32,715 bases of DNA from Bacteroidota bacterium (GTDB lineage: Bacteria > Bacteroidota > Bacteroidia > Chitinophagales > Chitinophagaceae), in contig JAFDXY010000025.1 in NCBI GenBank assembly GCA_018267725.1, forward strand, positions 1 to 32,715, in the 5' to 3' direction. This document shows positions 7,807 through 16,681 of the stretch, piece after piece (position 1 is the stretch's first letter; every line of letters starts with the position of its first letter). A model generated the notes under the pieces. The model worked only from the letters and a program-made list of their open reading frames with translations. It was not told where the DNA came from and made no database searches. A program made the position numbers and the translations under genes.

Positions 7807-9648
7807 TTATTTCAAATTCAATTTTATTTGCAATTCATCAAACTGCTTTGTATTTATTTCACTTGGTGCATCTAACATTACATCTCTGCCACTATTATTT
7901 TTAGGGAAAGCAATAAAATCTCTTATACTTTCACTTCCACCTAAAATAGAACACAATCTATCAAACCCAAATGCAATGCCACCGTGCGGTGGAGCTCCGT
8001 ATTCAAATGCTCCTAATAAAAATCCGAATTTGTGTTGATATTCTTCTTTATCCATTCCTAATGCAGCAAACATTTTTTCTTGTAATTCTCTTTGAAATAT
8101 TCTAATAGAACCACCGCCAATTTCGTTTCCGTTTAAAACCATATCGTAAGCATTGGCTTTAATATTGGCATAAGGATGTTCTAAATATTTATCTAAATCT
8201 TCAACTTTCGGATTATTATTAATCATAATATGAATATCGCTTGGCTTAGGACTTGTAAACGGATGATGCCTTGCTACCCAACGCCCTGCACCGCCGCCAT
8301 CTTGGTCTTCTAATGCAAATTCAAACAAAGGGAAATCTAATACCCACAATAGTTTAAACTCGTTTTCTTTTCTTAAGCCCAAACGTTTGCCCATTTCTAA
8401 ACGCAATTCACTCATTGCTTTTCTTGTTCTTTCTTCTGTGCCTGCTAATATTAAAATTAAATCGCCTTGTTGTGCATGGGCAGCAGTTGCAATAGCTTTT
8501 AATTTTTCTTCTGTAAAAAATTTATCAAAACTGCTTTTATAAGTTCCATCATTATTACATTTAATAAATGCTAAACCTTTCATACCAATTTGTGGGCGTT
8601 TAACCCATTCAATTAATTCATCTGTTTGTTTACGGCTATACTCACTACAACCCGGAACTGCAATAGCAACAACTGTTTCAGCATCATTAAAAACGGCAAA
8701 CTCGCTTTCAATTAATGAGGAAATATTCTCTTTTGTAGGAAATATATATTGCGGAAATTTTAAATTACAAATTTTCATACCGAAACGAATGTCGGGTTTA
8801 TCATTTCCGTATTGCCACATAGCTTCTTCCCAACTCATGCGTTCTACTTTCTCTGTATAATCAATTCCTTTAACATCTTTAAAAATTCTTTTTATTAAAC
8901 CTTCAAACATGTTTAAAATATCTTCTTGCTCTACAAAACTCATTTCACAATCTATTTGTGTAAACTCAGGTTGGCGGTCTGCCCGCAAATCCTCATCTCT
9001 AAAGCATTTTACAATTTGGTAATATCTATCGTATCCGCTTACCATTAATAATTGTTTGAATGTTTGAGGAGATTGTGGCAATGCATAAAATTGCCCTGCA
9101 TTCATTCTGCTTGGAACTACAAAATCTCTTGCTCCTTCGGGCGTTGATTTAATTAAGAAGGGTGTTTCAATATCCATAAAATTATTTTCGTGCAAATAAT
9201 TTCTGGCACTTCTATTTACTGCATAACGCAATTCTAAATTTCTTTTAACTGCATTTCTTCTTAAATCTAAAAAACGATATTTCATTCTTAAATCATCGCC
9301 ACCATCTGTATCATCTTGAATGGTAAATGGTGGTACTTCTGATTTATTTAAAATTTTGAATGATTGAATATTTATTTCAACATCGCCTGTGGCAATGTTT
9401 TTATTTTTATTACTTCTTTCATTAACAATACCTGTTGCTTGCAAAACAAATTCTCTGCCTAACGGATTTTCATCTAACTGTTTATTTAATTCTTCACCAA
9501 ATAATAATTGAGTAATTCCATAACGGTCGCGTATATCAACAAAAGTAATGGCCCCAAATTTTCTAACGGTTTGCACCCAGCCTGCCAGTGTTACGGTTTC
9601 GTTTTTGTTTTCAATTCTTAATTCTCCGCAAGTGTGTGTACGATACAT
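7807..9648 (-). CDS. aspS: Aspartate--tRNA ligase
   Basis: Class IIb aminoacyl-tRNA synthetase that charges tRNA-Asp with aspartate in the cytosol. At 613 residues it is the bacterial type: N-terminal OB-fold anticodon-binding domain (about 1-105), then the catalytic core split by the bacterial GAD insertion (about 290-420). Motif 2 is [15 protein letters not shown] (215-229) and motif 3 is [13 protein letters not shown] near residue 555. The start is set by [11 protein letters not shown], a typical AspRS opening. It ends in a strong terminator and has its own -7 promoter box, so it is likely a single-gene unit. Confidence 0.97.
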   Translation of the reverse strand: MYRTHTCGELRIENKNETVTLAGWVQTVRKFGAITFVDIRDRYGITQLLFGEELNKQLDENPLGREFVLQATGIVNERSNKNKNIATGDVEINIQSFKILNKSEVPPFTIQDDTDGGDDLRMKYRFLDLRRNAVKRNLELRYAVNRSARNYLHENNFMDIETPFLIKSTPEGARDFVVPSRMNAGQFYALPQSPQTFKQLLMVSGYDRYYQIVKCFRDEDLRADRQPEFTQIDCEMSFVEQEDILNMFEGLIKRIFKDVKGIDYTEKVERMSWEEAMWQYGNDKPDIRFGMKICNLKFPQYIFPTKENISSLIESEFAVFNDAETVVAIAVPGCSEYSRKQTDELIEWVKRPQIGMKGLAFIKCNNDGTYKSSFDKFFTEEKLKAIATAAHAQQGDLILILAGTEERTRKAMSELRLEMGKRLGLRKENEFKLLWVLDFPLFEFALEDQDGGGAGRWVARHHPFTSPKPSDIHIMINNNPKVEDLDKYLEHPYANIKANAYDMVLNGNEIGGGSIRIFQRELQEKMFAALGMDKEEYQHKFGFLLGAFEYGAPPHGGIAFGFDRLCSILGGSESIRDFIAFPKNNSGRDVMLDAPSEINTKQFDELQIKLNLK

Positions 9649-9701
9649 TTTTATTTTATATTAAATATTTTAATTACTTATTTAAGGATAATAAACGGCT
9701 G

Positions 9702-9709
9702 CAAATATA
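9702..9709 (-). promoter_or_regulatory. Predicted -7 box for aspS
   Basis: TATATTTG on the minus strand is a perfect match to TAnnTTTG, 53 bases upstream of the aspS start codon. No clear TTG is seen at the expected distance, so this is a partial match. Confidence 0.4.
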
Positions 9710-9748
9710 AGCCAATTACAGCTTTTGTAAGAATGATAATGTGTTTAA

Positions 9749-10147
9749 TTACATTGTTTCAAACTCATTTTTATGTGTAGGTTTCCAATACAAATAATAA
9801 AATGCAAGTATGGCAATACCTATTAAAAATGGAATGAGTGATAAATGTTTGAACGTGAAATTTGCAAAGGCAATTTTTTCATCAAACTTAAAAAACTCAC
9901 TTATCATCCAATAAGCATTGGCGGTTATCCAAAGTGATATGGCTACGTTGTGTGCCAACTCGCTCATGTATTGCCTTGTTCGGTATGCAATAACTATTGA
10001 AATTATTAATGTTGGAAATATCATTGCTATGCCTAATGGTTTCCATATCATACACCAACTAATATCTTTTACTAACCAAAAAACAATATGCAGGTTTTCC
10101 ATTTTTCTGTACTTCAATGGAATTTTATAAGTAGGTTGATCACTCAT
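9749..10147 (-). CDS. Small membrane protein, unknown function
   Basis: Protein of 132 residues with three or four hydrophobic segments (about 33-54, 68-86 and 103-122) separated by short charged loops, and charged ends. I cannot name the family; similar small proteins with WLVKD and WKP motifs are, as far as I recall, common in Bacteroidota, but that is memory rather than a search. It starts 38 bases after the FAD oxidoreductase stop on the same strand and may share its transcript. Nothing in the sequence points to an activity. Confidence 0.7.
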   Translation of the reverse strand: MSDQPTYKIPLKYRKMENLHIVFWLVKDISWCMIWKPLGIAMIFPTLIISIVIAYRTRQYMSELAHNVAISLWITANAYWMISEFFKFDEKIAFANFTFKHLSLIPFLIGIAILAFYYLYWKPTHKNEFETM

Positions 10148-10185
10148 ACAATTATTGTTAGGAAAGAAAGATAATGCTTGCTGTT

Positions 10186-11211
10186 TTATTTTGATAATAT
10201 TTTAGTAAATCGGTTTACATCTGCTAACGGATTAATTGGTTTACCATTAACTAAATTTTCTGTAAACTCATTTGCAAAATACGGAGCCAATGTGCAACCT
10301 TTTGTGCCCAAACCATTTAATATGCCAATGTTTTTATGAATGGGATGTAAACCTACAAATGGTCTGCGTTCTATGTTGGCAGGGCGTTCTGCTGCAATAT
10401 GATCAATAATTTTATAAGGAAGTTTTAGCCAATTATTTAATTGTATTTCTGTTTTTTGTTTGAATAATACAGATGGATTTGCATTGTTATAATTCCACTC
10501 GTAAGAAGAACCAACCCAAAATAAATTGTTTGCATAAGGAACAATTGCCGTGCCTTGTTTAAAAATATTTGTTGGTGGTAAATCTTTAATCTCTACAATT
10601 AATGCTTCGCCTTTGTTTGGAGCAAATGGTAATAAATTAAAATATGTATTTTTTGCAGAATTAATTCCATCACAAAAAATAATGGTTGTTTGGTTATATT
10701 TTTTTACAACTTCTTCTACAACAATTTTTTCTTCAATTAATTGATTGTTGTTTTTTAAAACAGTTCTCCATTCTGCTAATAATGTTTTTAAATCTACTAC
10801 ATAGCAAGGGTTTATTTCTCCAACACTTAAAGGGTAATTAAAATATTTTCTCCATTGTTCTGCATTGTTTGTGTGTTGTAAGTACTGTGCATTTTCTTTC
10901 AACCTTTCAGTAAAAGAAATTTGCATTTGCGGTGTAGGATGAAAATCTAACACATTGCATTGCCGTATTAATTTTGCATTTAATTCTTTTTCAAATTGTT
11001 GATAAGCATTTACGGCAAAAGGCATTATTTCATCTATTAACCAAGTGGTTACTAATCTTCTTCCTGTAACAGGATTAATAACGCCGCTGGCTACTTTGCT
11101 TGATGAGTAAGGGTTTGCTTCATCTATAACTAAAACATTTTTACCTGCTTTGTGTAAGTAATAACTTAAAAAAGTGCCTGCAATACCTTGACCAATAATT
11201 ACAAAATCCAT
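10186..11211 (-). CDS. FAD-dependent oxidoreductase, DAO family
   Basis: Flavoprotein of 341 residues in the D-amino-acid-oxidase-like superfamily. The N-terminal dinucleotide-binding loop is GQGIAGTFLSYYL (8-20), with the acidic residue that ends the second strand in VLVIDEA (about 26-32). A segment ASGVINPVTGRR (42-53) resembles the flavin-contact region of glycine oxidase and MnmC C-terminal domains. The end contains GLGTKGCTLAPYFA, the usual FAD-contact loop. The substrate is not evident; a tRNA-modifying MnmC-like role is possible but the methyltransferase half is absent. No neighbouring pathway genes help. Confidence 0.85.
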   Translation of the reverse strand: MDFVIIGQGIAGTFLSYYLHKAGKNVLVIDEANPYSSSKVASGVINPVTGRRLVTTWLIDEIMPFAVNAYQQFEKELNAKLIRQCNVLDFHPTPQMQISFTERLKENAQYLQHTNNAEQWRKYFNYPLSVGEINPCYVVDLKTLLAEWRTVLKNNNQLIEEKIVVEEVVKKYNQTTIIFCDGINSAKNTYFNLLPFAPNKGEALIVEIKDLPPTNIFKQGTAIVPYANNLFWVGSSYEWNYNNANPSVLFKQKTEIQLNNWLKLPYKIIDHIAAERPANIERRPFVGLHPIHKNIGILNGLGTKGCTLAPYFANEFTENLVNGKPINPLADVNRFTKILSK

Positions 11212-11329
11212 AGCAACAAAGTTGAAATAGAAAATGTAAACAGTAACAAATTATTTTATAATACAACAAATTTCGGGCGGTAAAGTAATACTAATTGAAA
11301 AGTAGATACAATAAGCTTGCTAAATCCGC

Positions 11330-11366
11330 AAAATAAAAAAGGCCTGCAGCAAAAAGCTACGGGCCT
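11330..11366 (-). terminator. GC-rich hairpin with T-run on the minus strand
   Basis: GGCCTGCAGC (11341-11350) pairs with GCTACGGGCC (11356-11365) with one mismatch and one wobble around an AAAAA loop. On the minus strand it is followed by TTTTTTATTTT. The nearest upstream gene, sucD, already has its own terminator, so this may end a separate small RNA or act as a back-up. Confidence 0.7.
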
Positions 11367-11454
11367 ACCCCCTGTGAAAACAAAATTTCCGAGTGCAATA
11401 TGCGGCGTAAATCATTTTCAAACAATACTCCTTTTGTAGTATTTTTTAAAACAA
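11367..11454 (-). ncRNA. Candidate small RNA between two terminators
   Basis: The 293-base gap 11212-11504 holds no convincing ORF. The part between the sucD terminator and the GC-rich hairpin is distinctly richer in G+C near its 3' side than the surrounding DNA and ends, on the minus strand, in a textbook terminator. I could not find a clear promoter box and no named RNA family could be assigned by eye. Treat as a candidate only. The remaining stretch 11212-11329 shows nothing I can name. Confidence 0.3.
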
Positions 11455-11483
11455 AATGCCTTCAAAATTTTCTTGAAGGCATT
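11455..11483 (-). terminator. Terminator of sucD
   Basis: Perfect 11-base stem AATGCCTTCAA (11455-11465) with TTGAAGGCATT (11473-11483) and a 7-base loop. On the minus strand it continues as TTTTGTTTT. It lies 21 bases after the sucD stop. Confidence 0.8.
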
Positions 11484-11504
11484 CATTATATTTTTATGAC
11501 TTAA

Positions 11505-12377
11505 TTATTTCTTTAAAACCTCAGCCATTGTTTTTCCAATATCTGCGGGGCTTGCTACTACATGTATTCCACATTCACTCATAATTTTCATTTTGGCTGC
11601 AGCGGTATCATCTGCACCGCCAATAATTGCACCTGCGTGTCCCATTCTTCTTCCCGGAGGGGCTGTTTGTCCGGCAATAAAACCTACAACAGGTTTGGTG
11701 GCATTGTCTTTAATCCAACGTGCAGCATCGGCTTCCATACTTCCACCAATTTCTCCAATCATAATAATACCATCGGTTTCTGGGTCGGCCATTAATAATT
11801 TAACTGCTTCAACGGTAGGTGTTCCAATTATTGGATCTCCACCAATACCAATAGCAGTACTAACTCCTAAACCTGCTTTTACTGCTTGGTCGGCAGCTTC
11901 GTATGTTAATGTTCCACTTTTACTTACAATGCCAATTCTTCCTTTCTTAAAAATAAATCCGGGCATAATACCCACTTTTGCTTCTTCGGCAGTAATTACT
12001 CCCGGGCAATTAGGGCCAATTAATCTTGTATTTTTCCCTTGTAAATAATTTTTTACTTTAACCATGTCTTGCACCGGAATACCTTCTGTAATACATACAA
12101 CTAATGCAATACCTGCTTCGGCAGCTTCCATAATTGCATCGGCGGCAAATGCCGGTGGAACAAATATGATACTAACATTTGCACCGGTTTTTTTTACAGC
12201 ATCGGCAACTGTATTAAACACAGGTTTATCAAGATGAGTTGTGCCGCCTTTATTAGGTGTTACACCGCCTACAACATTGGTTCCGTATTCAATCATTTGT
12301 GTTGCATGAAAAGTACCTTCTGTTCCGGTAAAACCCTGAACAATTATTTTAGAATCTTTATTCACTAAAACTGACAT
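11505..12377 (-). CDS. sucD: Succinate--CoA ligase, alpha subunit
   Basis: Alpha subunit of the TCA-cycle enzyme that interconverts succinyl-CoA and succinate with nucleotide phosphorylation. At 290 residues it has the normal size. The N-terminal CoA-binding domain begins with [14 protein letters not shown] (11-24) and contains GPNCPGVI (121-128). The phosphorylated histidine is His247 in RRMGHAGAI. The beta subunit gene sucC is not in the window, so the two subunits are encoded apart here, as in many Bacteroidota. It is a single-gene unit with its own terminator. Confidence 0.97.
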   Translation of the reverse strand: MSVLVNKDSKIIVQGFTGTEGTFHATQMIEYGTNVVGGVTPNKGGTTHLDKPVFNTVADAVKKTGANVSIIFVPPAFAADAIMEAAEAGIALVVCITEGIPVQDMVKVKNYLQGKNTRLIGPNCPGVITAEEAKVGIMPGFIFKKGRIGIVSKSGTLTYEAADQAVKAGLGVSTAIGIGGDPIIGTPTVEAVKLLMADPETDGIIMIGEIGGSMEADAARWIKDNATKPVVGFIAGQTAPPGRRMGHAGAIIGGADDTAAAKMKIMSECGIHVVASPADIGKTMAEVLKK

Positions 12378-12403
12378 GATAATTAAATTGGTTTTAAGAG
12401 CCG

Positions 12404-12411
12404 CAAAAATA
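12404..12411 (-). promoter_or_regulatory. Predicted -7 box for sucD
   Basis: TATTTTTG on the minus strand matches TAnnTTTG and lies 26 bases upstream of the sucD start. The nearest TTG is only about 15 bases further upstream, shorter than usual. Confidence 0.4.
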
Positions 12412-12533
12412 AGCTAAACACAATAACAATAGTTGCTAATAATAAAGTTTATACAAATGGTATCTGTTTATTTATTATATTATTGTAATTTCGCCACGCA
12501 AAAATTTTTTAATAATCTAATACTTGTAAAGAA

Positions 12534-13547
12534 ATGAGTACTGTAAAAGTTGCTATTAATGGTTTTGGAAGAATTGGCCGATTGGTTTTTCGCCAAATTT
12601 ATAACATGGAAGGAATAGATGTTGTAGCTATTAATGATTTAACATCACCTAAAACACTTGCTCATTTATTAAAATATGATAGTGCTCAGGGAAGATTTAA
12701 TGAAACTGTTACTTCAACCGAGAATTCAATTTTAGTTAATGGACACGAAGTAAAAATTTATGCTCAAAAAGATCCTGCACAAATACCTTGGGGTACACAT
12801 GGTGTAGATGTGGTAATTGAAAGCACAGGTTTTTTTACCGATAAAGCTAAAGCTGAAGCCCATATTGCGGCAGGTGCAAAACGCGTTGTAATTTCTGCAC
12901 CCGGAACCGGCGATTTAAAAACTGTTGTATATAATGTAAACCATGCTATTTTAGATGGAACTGAAACCATAATTAGTTGTGCAAGTTGTACTACTAACTG
13001 TTTAGCCCCTATGGCAAAAGTTTTAAGTGATAATTATGGAATTATAGCCGGAAGCATGACAACCATTCATGCTTATACAAACGATCAAAATACTTTAGAT
13101 GCCCCACATCCTAAAGGAGATTTACGCCGTGCAAGAGCAGCAGCTCAAAACATTGTACCAAATAGCACAGGTGCTGCCAAAGCAATTGGTTTAGTGTTAC
13201 CCGAATTAAAAGGAAAATTAGATGGCGGTGCCCAACGTGTACCAACAATAACAGGGTCATTAACAGAATTAGTTTCTGTTTTAGGAAAAAAAGTAACTAC
13301 CGAAGAAATAAATGCAGCCATGAAAGCAGCAGCTAATGAAAGCTTTGGTTATAACGAAGATGAAATTGTAAGTACCGATATTATTGGTATGCACTTCGGT
13401 TCTTTGTTTGATGCTACACAAACTAAAGTTATTACAAACGGAGATACACAAATTGTAAAAACTGTAAGTTGGTACGATAATGAAATGAGTTATGTAAGTC
13501 AATTAGTTCGTACAGTAAAATATTTTGCTGGTTTAATAAGCAAATAA
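12534..13547 (+). CDS. gapA: Glyceraldehyde-3-phosphate dehydrogenase, type I
   Basis: Glycolytic/gluconeogenic enzyme that converts glyceraldehyde-3-phosphate to 1,3-bisphosphoglycerate with NAD. At 337 residues it is full length. The N-terminal Rossmann loop is INGFGRIGR (8-16), with an acidic Asp at the end of strand 2 (AINDL) favouring NAD over NADP. The catalytic cysteine is Cys152 in [13 protein letters not shown]. It is followed by a strong terminator, then a toxin-antitoxin pair, then pgk, the next enzyme of the pathway. The inserted pair probably split an ancestral gap-pgk arrangement (inference). Confidence 0.98.
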   Translation: MSTVKVAINGFGRIGRLVFRQIYNMEGIDVVAINDLTSPKTLAHLLKYDSAQGRFNETVTSTENSILVNGHEVKIYAQKDPAQIPWGTHGVDVVIESTGFFTDKAKAEAHIAAGAKRVVISAPGTGDLKTVVYNVNHAILDGTETIISCASCTTNCLAPMAKVLSDNYGIIAGSMTTIHAYTNDQNTLDAPHPKGDLRRARAAAQNIVPNSTGAAKAIGLVLPELKGKLDGGAQRVPTITGSLTELVSVLGKKVTTEEINAAMKAAANESFGYNEDEIVSTDIIGMHFGSLFDATQTKVITNGDTQIVKTVSWYDNEMSYVSQLVRTVKYFAGLISK

Positions 13548-13568
13548 ATTTTATAATATAAAAAAGCT

Positions 13569-13600
13569 AAGTCCTGAATTCAGTTTCAGGACTTTTTTTG
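13569..13600. terminator. Terminator after gapA
   Basis: Perfect 10-base stem AAGTCCTGAA (13569-13578) with TTCAGGACTT (13585-13594), 6-base loop, then a T-run on the plus strand. It should separate gapA transcription from the toxin-antitoxin/pgk unit. Confidence 0.85.
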
Positions 13601-13603
13601 TTT

Positions 13604-13611
13604 TATATTTG
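13604..13611 (+). promoter_or_regulatory. Predicted -7 box for the toxin-antitoxin/pgk unit
   Basis: TATATTTG matches TAnnTTTG and ends 4 bases before the antitoxin ATG at 13616. This would give an almost leaderless transcript. No clear TTG is present upstream, where the gapA terminator lies. Confidence 0.4.
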
Positions 13612-13615
13612 ATGT

Positions 13616-13849
13616 ATGAAGAGCGACTTACTGAAAAGAATAACAATTGTTCCAGGATTAATGGCGGGCAAGCCTACTATTAGAGGTATGCGGTTTCCTG
13701 TTGGTGATATTCTTGAGATGTTAGCTGATGGAATGACGAATAAAGAAATTTTAGAACAACATCCTATTTTAGAAATTGAAGATATTCAAGCAGCTCTTTT
13801 ATATGCTTCTTTAAGAACAAAAAATACTTTAATAATTAATGCTGCCTGA
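13616..13849 (+). CDS. DUF433 family antitoxin
   Basis: Small protein of 77 residues with the characteristic DUF433 pattern: GLMAGKPTIRGMRFPVGDIL (14-33), then LADGMTNKEIL and an HPILEIEDIQAALLYA helix. DUF433 proteins are winged or helix-turn-helix-like DNA-binding antitoxins usually paired with a DUF5615 PIN-like toxin, and such a gene follows here with an 11-base overlap. It is expected to bind the toxin and repress its own promoter. It lies directly after the gapA terminator and has a -7-like box just upstream. Family call is strong; activity is inferred from the family. Confidence 0.88.
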   Translation: MKSDLLKRITIVPGLMAGKPTIRGMRFPVGDILEMLADGMTNKEILEQHPILEIEDIQAALLYASLRTKNTLIINAA

Positions 13850-14201
13850 TTTTGAAATTTGGTTAGATAATCATTTCTCACCCATCTTAGCAAAATGGCT
13901 AACCGATGAATTAGGTATTGTTGTAAAATCAAGTTATATATTAAAACTGTATAATTTAACTGACATTGAAATTTATAACAAGGCAAAGCAAGAAGGCAAT
14001 ATAATTTTGTTGTCAAAAGATACCGACTTAGAAGAAATAATTTCTATTAAAGGCTCTCCGCCAAAACTTATTGCTATTAAAATTGGGAATTGTTCTAACA
14101 AAAAAATGTTTGATATTTTAAAAACTGAAACCTCAAAAGCTTTAGAATTAATTAACGTATATAAAAAAGATATAATTGAAATAACAAAACAACATTTATG
14201 A
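13839..14201 (+). CDS. DUF5615 PIN-like toxin
   Basis: Protein of 120 residues matching the PIN-like DUF5615 family, predicted RNase toxins related to Mut7-C. Visible acidic positions typical of the fold are Asp10 in IWLDNHFSP and the central [10 protein letters not shown], with Asp residues near 62 and 64. The start overlaps the antitoxin by 11 bases in another frame. The stop TGA overlaps the pgk ATG as ATGA at 14198-14201, so ribosomes ending here could re-start on pgk. No frameshift or loss of the acidic residues is apparent, so it looks intact. Confidence 0.85.
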   Translation: MLPDFEIWLDNHFSPILAKWLTDELGIVVKSSYILKLYNLTDIEIYNKAKQEGNIILLSKDTDLEEIISIKGSPPKLIAIKIGNCSNKKMFDILKTETSKALELINVYKKDIIEITKQHL

Positions 14202-15394
14202 GCAAATTTTCTAATCACAACTTTGCAAATCAAAAAGCATTAATTCGTGTTGATTTTAATGTGCCTTTAGATAAATCAACTTTTGCAATTACCGATGATA
14301 CCCGCATGCGTGCAGCTTTACCAACTATTCAAAAAATTTTGAATGATGGTGGTAGTGTTATTTTAATGAGCCATTTAGGTAGACCAAAAGACGGACCGGA
14401 AGATAAATATTCATTAAAACATATTCTTACTCATTTAAGCAATTTATTAAAAGTGCAAGTAAAATTTGCTGATGATTGCATTGGTGCATCGGCAATTGAA
14501 TTAGCCTCTTCATTGAAAGCAGGAGAAGTATTATTGTTAGAAAATCTTAGGTTTTATAAACAAGAAGAAAAAGGTGATGAAGCATTTGCAGAAAAGCTTT
14601 CTAAGCTTGGAGATGTTTGGGTAAACGATGCATTTGGCACGGCACACAGAGCACATGCATCAACCGCAGTAATTGCAAAATTCTTTCCTAAAGAAAAAAG
14701 ATTTTTTGGTTTATTAATGGAAGCCGAAGTAAATGCAGCCGAAAAAGTTTTGCATAAAAGCGAAAAACCATTTGTTGCAATTATTGGCGGAGCAAAGGTT
14801 TCAGATAAAATATTAATTATTGAAAATTTATTAGAACGTGCAACAGATATTATAATTGGTGGTGGTATGGCTTACACTTTTATGAAAGCACAAGGCGGAC
14901 AAATAGGTAAAAGTTTATGTGAAGAAGAAAGGCTGCAAACTGCTTTAGAAATTTTAAATAAAGCTGTTGCAAAAGACGTAAACATTCATTTACCGAGCGA
15001 TAGTGTTATTGCAGATAATTTTAGTAACGATGCTAATGTATCAACAGCTCCATCAAACAATATACCCGATGGTTGGATGGGTTTAGATATTGCAGATAAC
15101 GCACAACAACAATTTGCCAATGTTATAAAAAAATCGAAAACTATTTTATGGAACGGGCCAATGGGTGTGTTTGAAATGAGTAAATTTCAACACGGCACAA
15201 AAGCCATTGCCATTGCAGTTGCAGAAGCTACACAAAACGGAGCATTTAGTTTAGTAGGTGGCGGCGATAGTGTTGCAGCAGTAAATCAATTTGGGTTTGC
15301 CAATAAAGTAAGTTATGTAAGCACAGGTGGCGGTGCTATGTTAGAATATTTTGAAGGAAAAATTTTGCCCGGCATTGCTGCGGTAAACGAGTAA
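14198..15394 (+). CDS. pgk: Phosphoglycerate kinase
   Basis: Glycolytic kinase that transfers phosphate from 1,3-bisphosphoglycerate to ADP. At 398 residues it is the usual bacterial length. Signature regions are [12 protein letters not shown] (14-25), [17 protein letters not shown] (57-73), and the C-terminal nucleotide-binding segments [10 protein letters not shown] and the glycine-rich GGGDSVAA. The start is fixed by the family N-terminus and coincides with the ATGA overlap with the upstream toxin gene. There is no separate promoter visible between toxin and pgk, so expression may depend on the toxin-antitoxin promoter or one inside those genes. Confidence 0.97.
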   Translation: MSKFSNHNFANQKALIRVDFNVPLDKSTFAITDDTRMRAALPTIQKILNDGGSVILMSHLGRPKDGPEDKYSLKHILTHLSNLLKVQVKFADDCIGASAIELASSLKAGEVLLLENLRFYKQEEKGDEAFAEKLSKLGDVWVNDAFGTAHRAHASTAVIAKFFPKEKRFFGLLMEAEVNAAEKVLHKSEKPFVAIIGGAKVSDKILIIENLLERATDIIIGGGMAYTFMKAQGGQIGKSLCEEERLQTALEILNKAVAKDVNIHLPSDSVIADNFSNDANVSTAPSNNIPDGWMGLDIADNAQQQFANVIKKSKTILWNGPMGVFEMSKFQHGTKAIAIAVAEATQNGAFSLVGGGDSVAAVNQFGFANKVSYVSTGGGAMLEYFEGKILPGIAAVNE

Positions 15395-15530
15395 AATGTA
15401 AAAATAAAATAATCAATTAAGTTTATTAATAATTTATAATTAAGAATTCATAATTATTTTATGCCGTTCCGTCAGTATTTAAAATTAGGTATTTGGTTTG
15501 CCGTATATTTATCCTAACAAATTTATTTAT

Positions 15531-16121
15531 ATGAGTACAAAAAATTTAACCCTTATTATTGTTTTAGTTGTTGTTTTGTTTTTAGGTTTTAGCGGATGCA
15601 ATGGCTACAATGGTTTGATAAAACAAGACGAATCCGTTAGCAATGCATGGAATAAAGTACAAAGCGATTATCAACGCCGTGCAGATTTAATTCCAAACTT
15701 GGTAAACACTGTAAAAGGCGAAGCAAATTTTGAACAAACAACTTTGCAAAATGTAATTGCTGCACGTGCAAGTGCAACACAAATGAAAGTAGATGCAAAA
15801 GATTTAACTCCCGAAAAACTACAACAATTTCAAGCAACACAAGGTCAGTTATCTCAAGCATTAGGAAGATTAATGGTTGTTTCTGAACAATACCCAAACC
15901 TTCGTGCCAATGATGCTTTCAGAGGGTTACAAGCACAATTAGAAGGAACAGAAAACAGAATTAAAGTTGCAAGAAACGATTTTAACGATGCTATACAAGC
16001 ATACAATGTAAAAGTTCGTTCATTTCCTATGAATATTTTTTCAAGCATGTTTGGTTTTAAAGTAAAAGAAGGCTTTAAAGCCGAAGCCGGAAGCGAAAAA
16101 GCACCCGAAGTTAAATTCTAA
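15531..16121 (+). CDS. lemA: LemA family lipoprotein
   Basis: LemA-family protein of 196 residues, anchored in the membrane; the molecular role of the family is not settled. I use the ATG at 15531 (MSTKNLT) because it sits directly before the signal; an upstream in-frame start adds 11 residues with no signal character. The hydrophobic stretch ends FSGC, a lipobox-like site, though a plain N-terminal anchor is also possible. The family core follows: QDESVSNAWNKVQSDYQRRADLIPNLV, then a long coiled region to about 165. It leads a LemA-TPM-TPM cluster, 9 bases before the next gene; this grouping is common in Bacteroidota. Confidence 0.93.
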   Translation: MSTKNLTLIIVLVVVLFLGFSGCNGYNGLIKQDESVSNAWNKVQSDYQRRADLIPNLVNTVKGEANFEQTTLQNVIAARASATQMKVDAKDLTPEKLQQFQATQGQLSQALGRLMVVSEQYPNLRANDAFRGLQAQLEGTENRIKVARNDFNDAIQAYNVKVRSFPMNIFSSMFGFKVKEGFKAEAGSEKAPEVKF

Positions 16122-16130
16122 AAAAAATTA

Positions 16131-16592
16131 ATGTTTAATTTCTTTCGTAAAAAAGCAATTCAATATTTTTCTGAACAAGAAAAACAAATCATTACCTCTG
16201 CCATTCAGTTTGCTGAACACAAAACGAGTGGCGAGGTAAGGGTTTATATTGAAAGTAAATGCAGTTATGTAAATGCATTAGATAGAGCCGTTGAAATTTT
16301 TAATAAATTAGAAATGTATAAAACTGCTCAGCAAAACGGCGTGTTGGTTTATGTTGCTGTTAAAGATAGGCAACTGGCTGTTTATGGAGATAAAGGTATT
16401 CATGAAAAAGTAGGCGATGAATTTTGGAATACTTCCGTAAAAAAAATGTTATCGCATTTTAATACAAAAAATTATGTTGATGGAATTGCCAATGTGGTAA
16501 AAGATATTGGAGAAGCATTGCAATCGCATTTTCCTTATAACGCTGAAACAGATATTAATGAATTGCCTGATGATATTGTGTTTGGAAAATAA
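16131..16592 (+). CDS. TPM-domain protein without a membrane anchor
   Basis: Protein of 153 residues consisting almost entirely of one TPM domain (SGEVRVYIESKC, GVLVYVAVKDRQLAVYGDKGI, then a C-terminal helical part). Unlike most relatives it has no visible signal peptide or transmembrane segment, so it is probably cytoplasmic or peripherally attached through LemA (inference). It lies 9 bases after LemA and is separated from the larger TPM protein by a palindromic repeat. TPM domains have been linked to phosphatase activity and to photosystem or membrane-protein maintenance in other organisms; no function can be assigned here. Confidence 0.88.
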   Translation: MFNFFRKKAIQYFSEQEKQIITSAIQFAEHKTSGEVRVYIESKCSYVNALDRAVEIFNKLEMYKTAQQNGVLVYVAVKDRQLAVYGDKGIHEKVGDEFWNTSVKKMLSHFNTKNYVDGIANVVKDIGEALQSHFPYNAETDINELPDDIVFGK

Positions 16593-16602
16593 ACAAATAG
16601 TT

Positions 16603-16667
16603 CGTCATGCCGAACGAAGTGAGACATCTCACAATTAATTAAATTTCTCGTTACACTCGAAATGACG
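16603..16667. repeat. Palindromic dispersed-type repeat
   Basis: The 65-base segment has matching ends, CGTCATGCCGAACGAAGTGA on the left and a complementary TCGAAATGACG on the right, around an AT-rich middle. The sequence style (CGTCAT..CGA....GAGA..TCTC) resembles short palindromic repeats scattered through many Bacteroidota genomes. Only one copy is in this window, so dispersal is from memory, not shown here. Confidence 0.7.
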
Positions 16668-16681
16668 ATTAAATACAACCA

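Noticed and set aside
11593..12048. 151-codon plus-strand frame inside sucD
   Set aside because: Antisense shadow of sucD; Pro/Ile/Ala-rich composition reflects the complementary codons of a conserved gene.
15395..15530. AT-rich near-palindrome around GAATTC upstream of lemA
   Set aside because: Short, nearly pure A/T pairing that is expected by chance in this base composition; no T-run or promoter logic attached.
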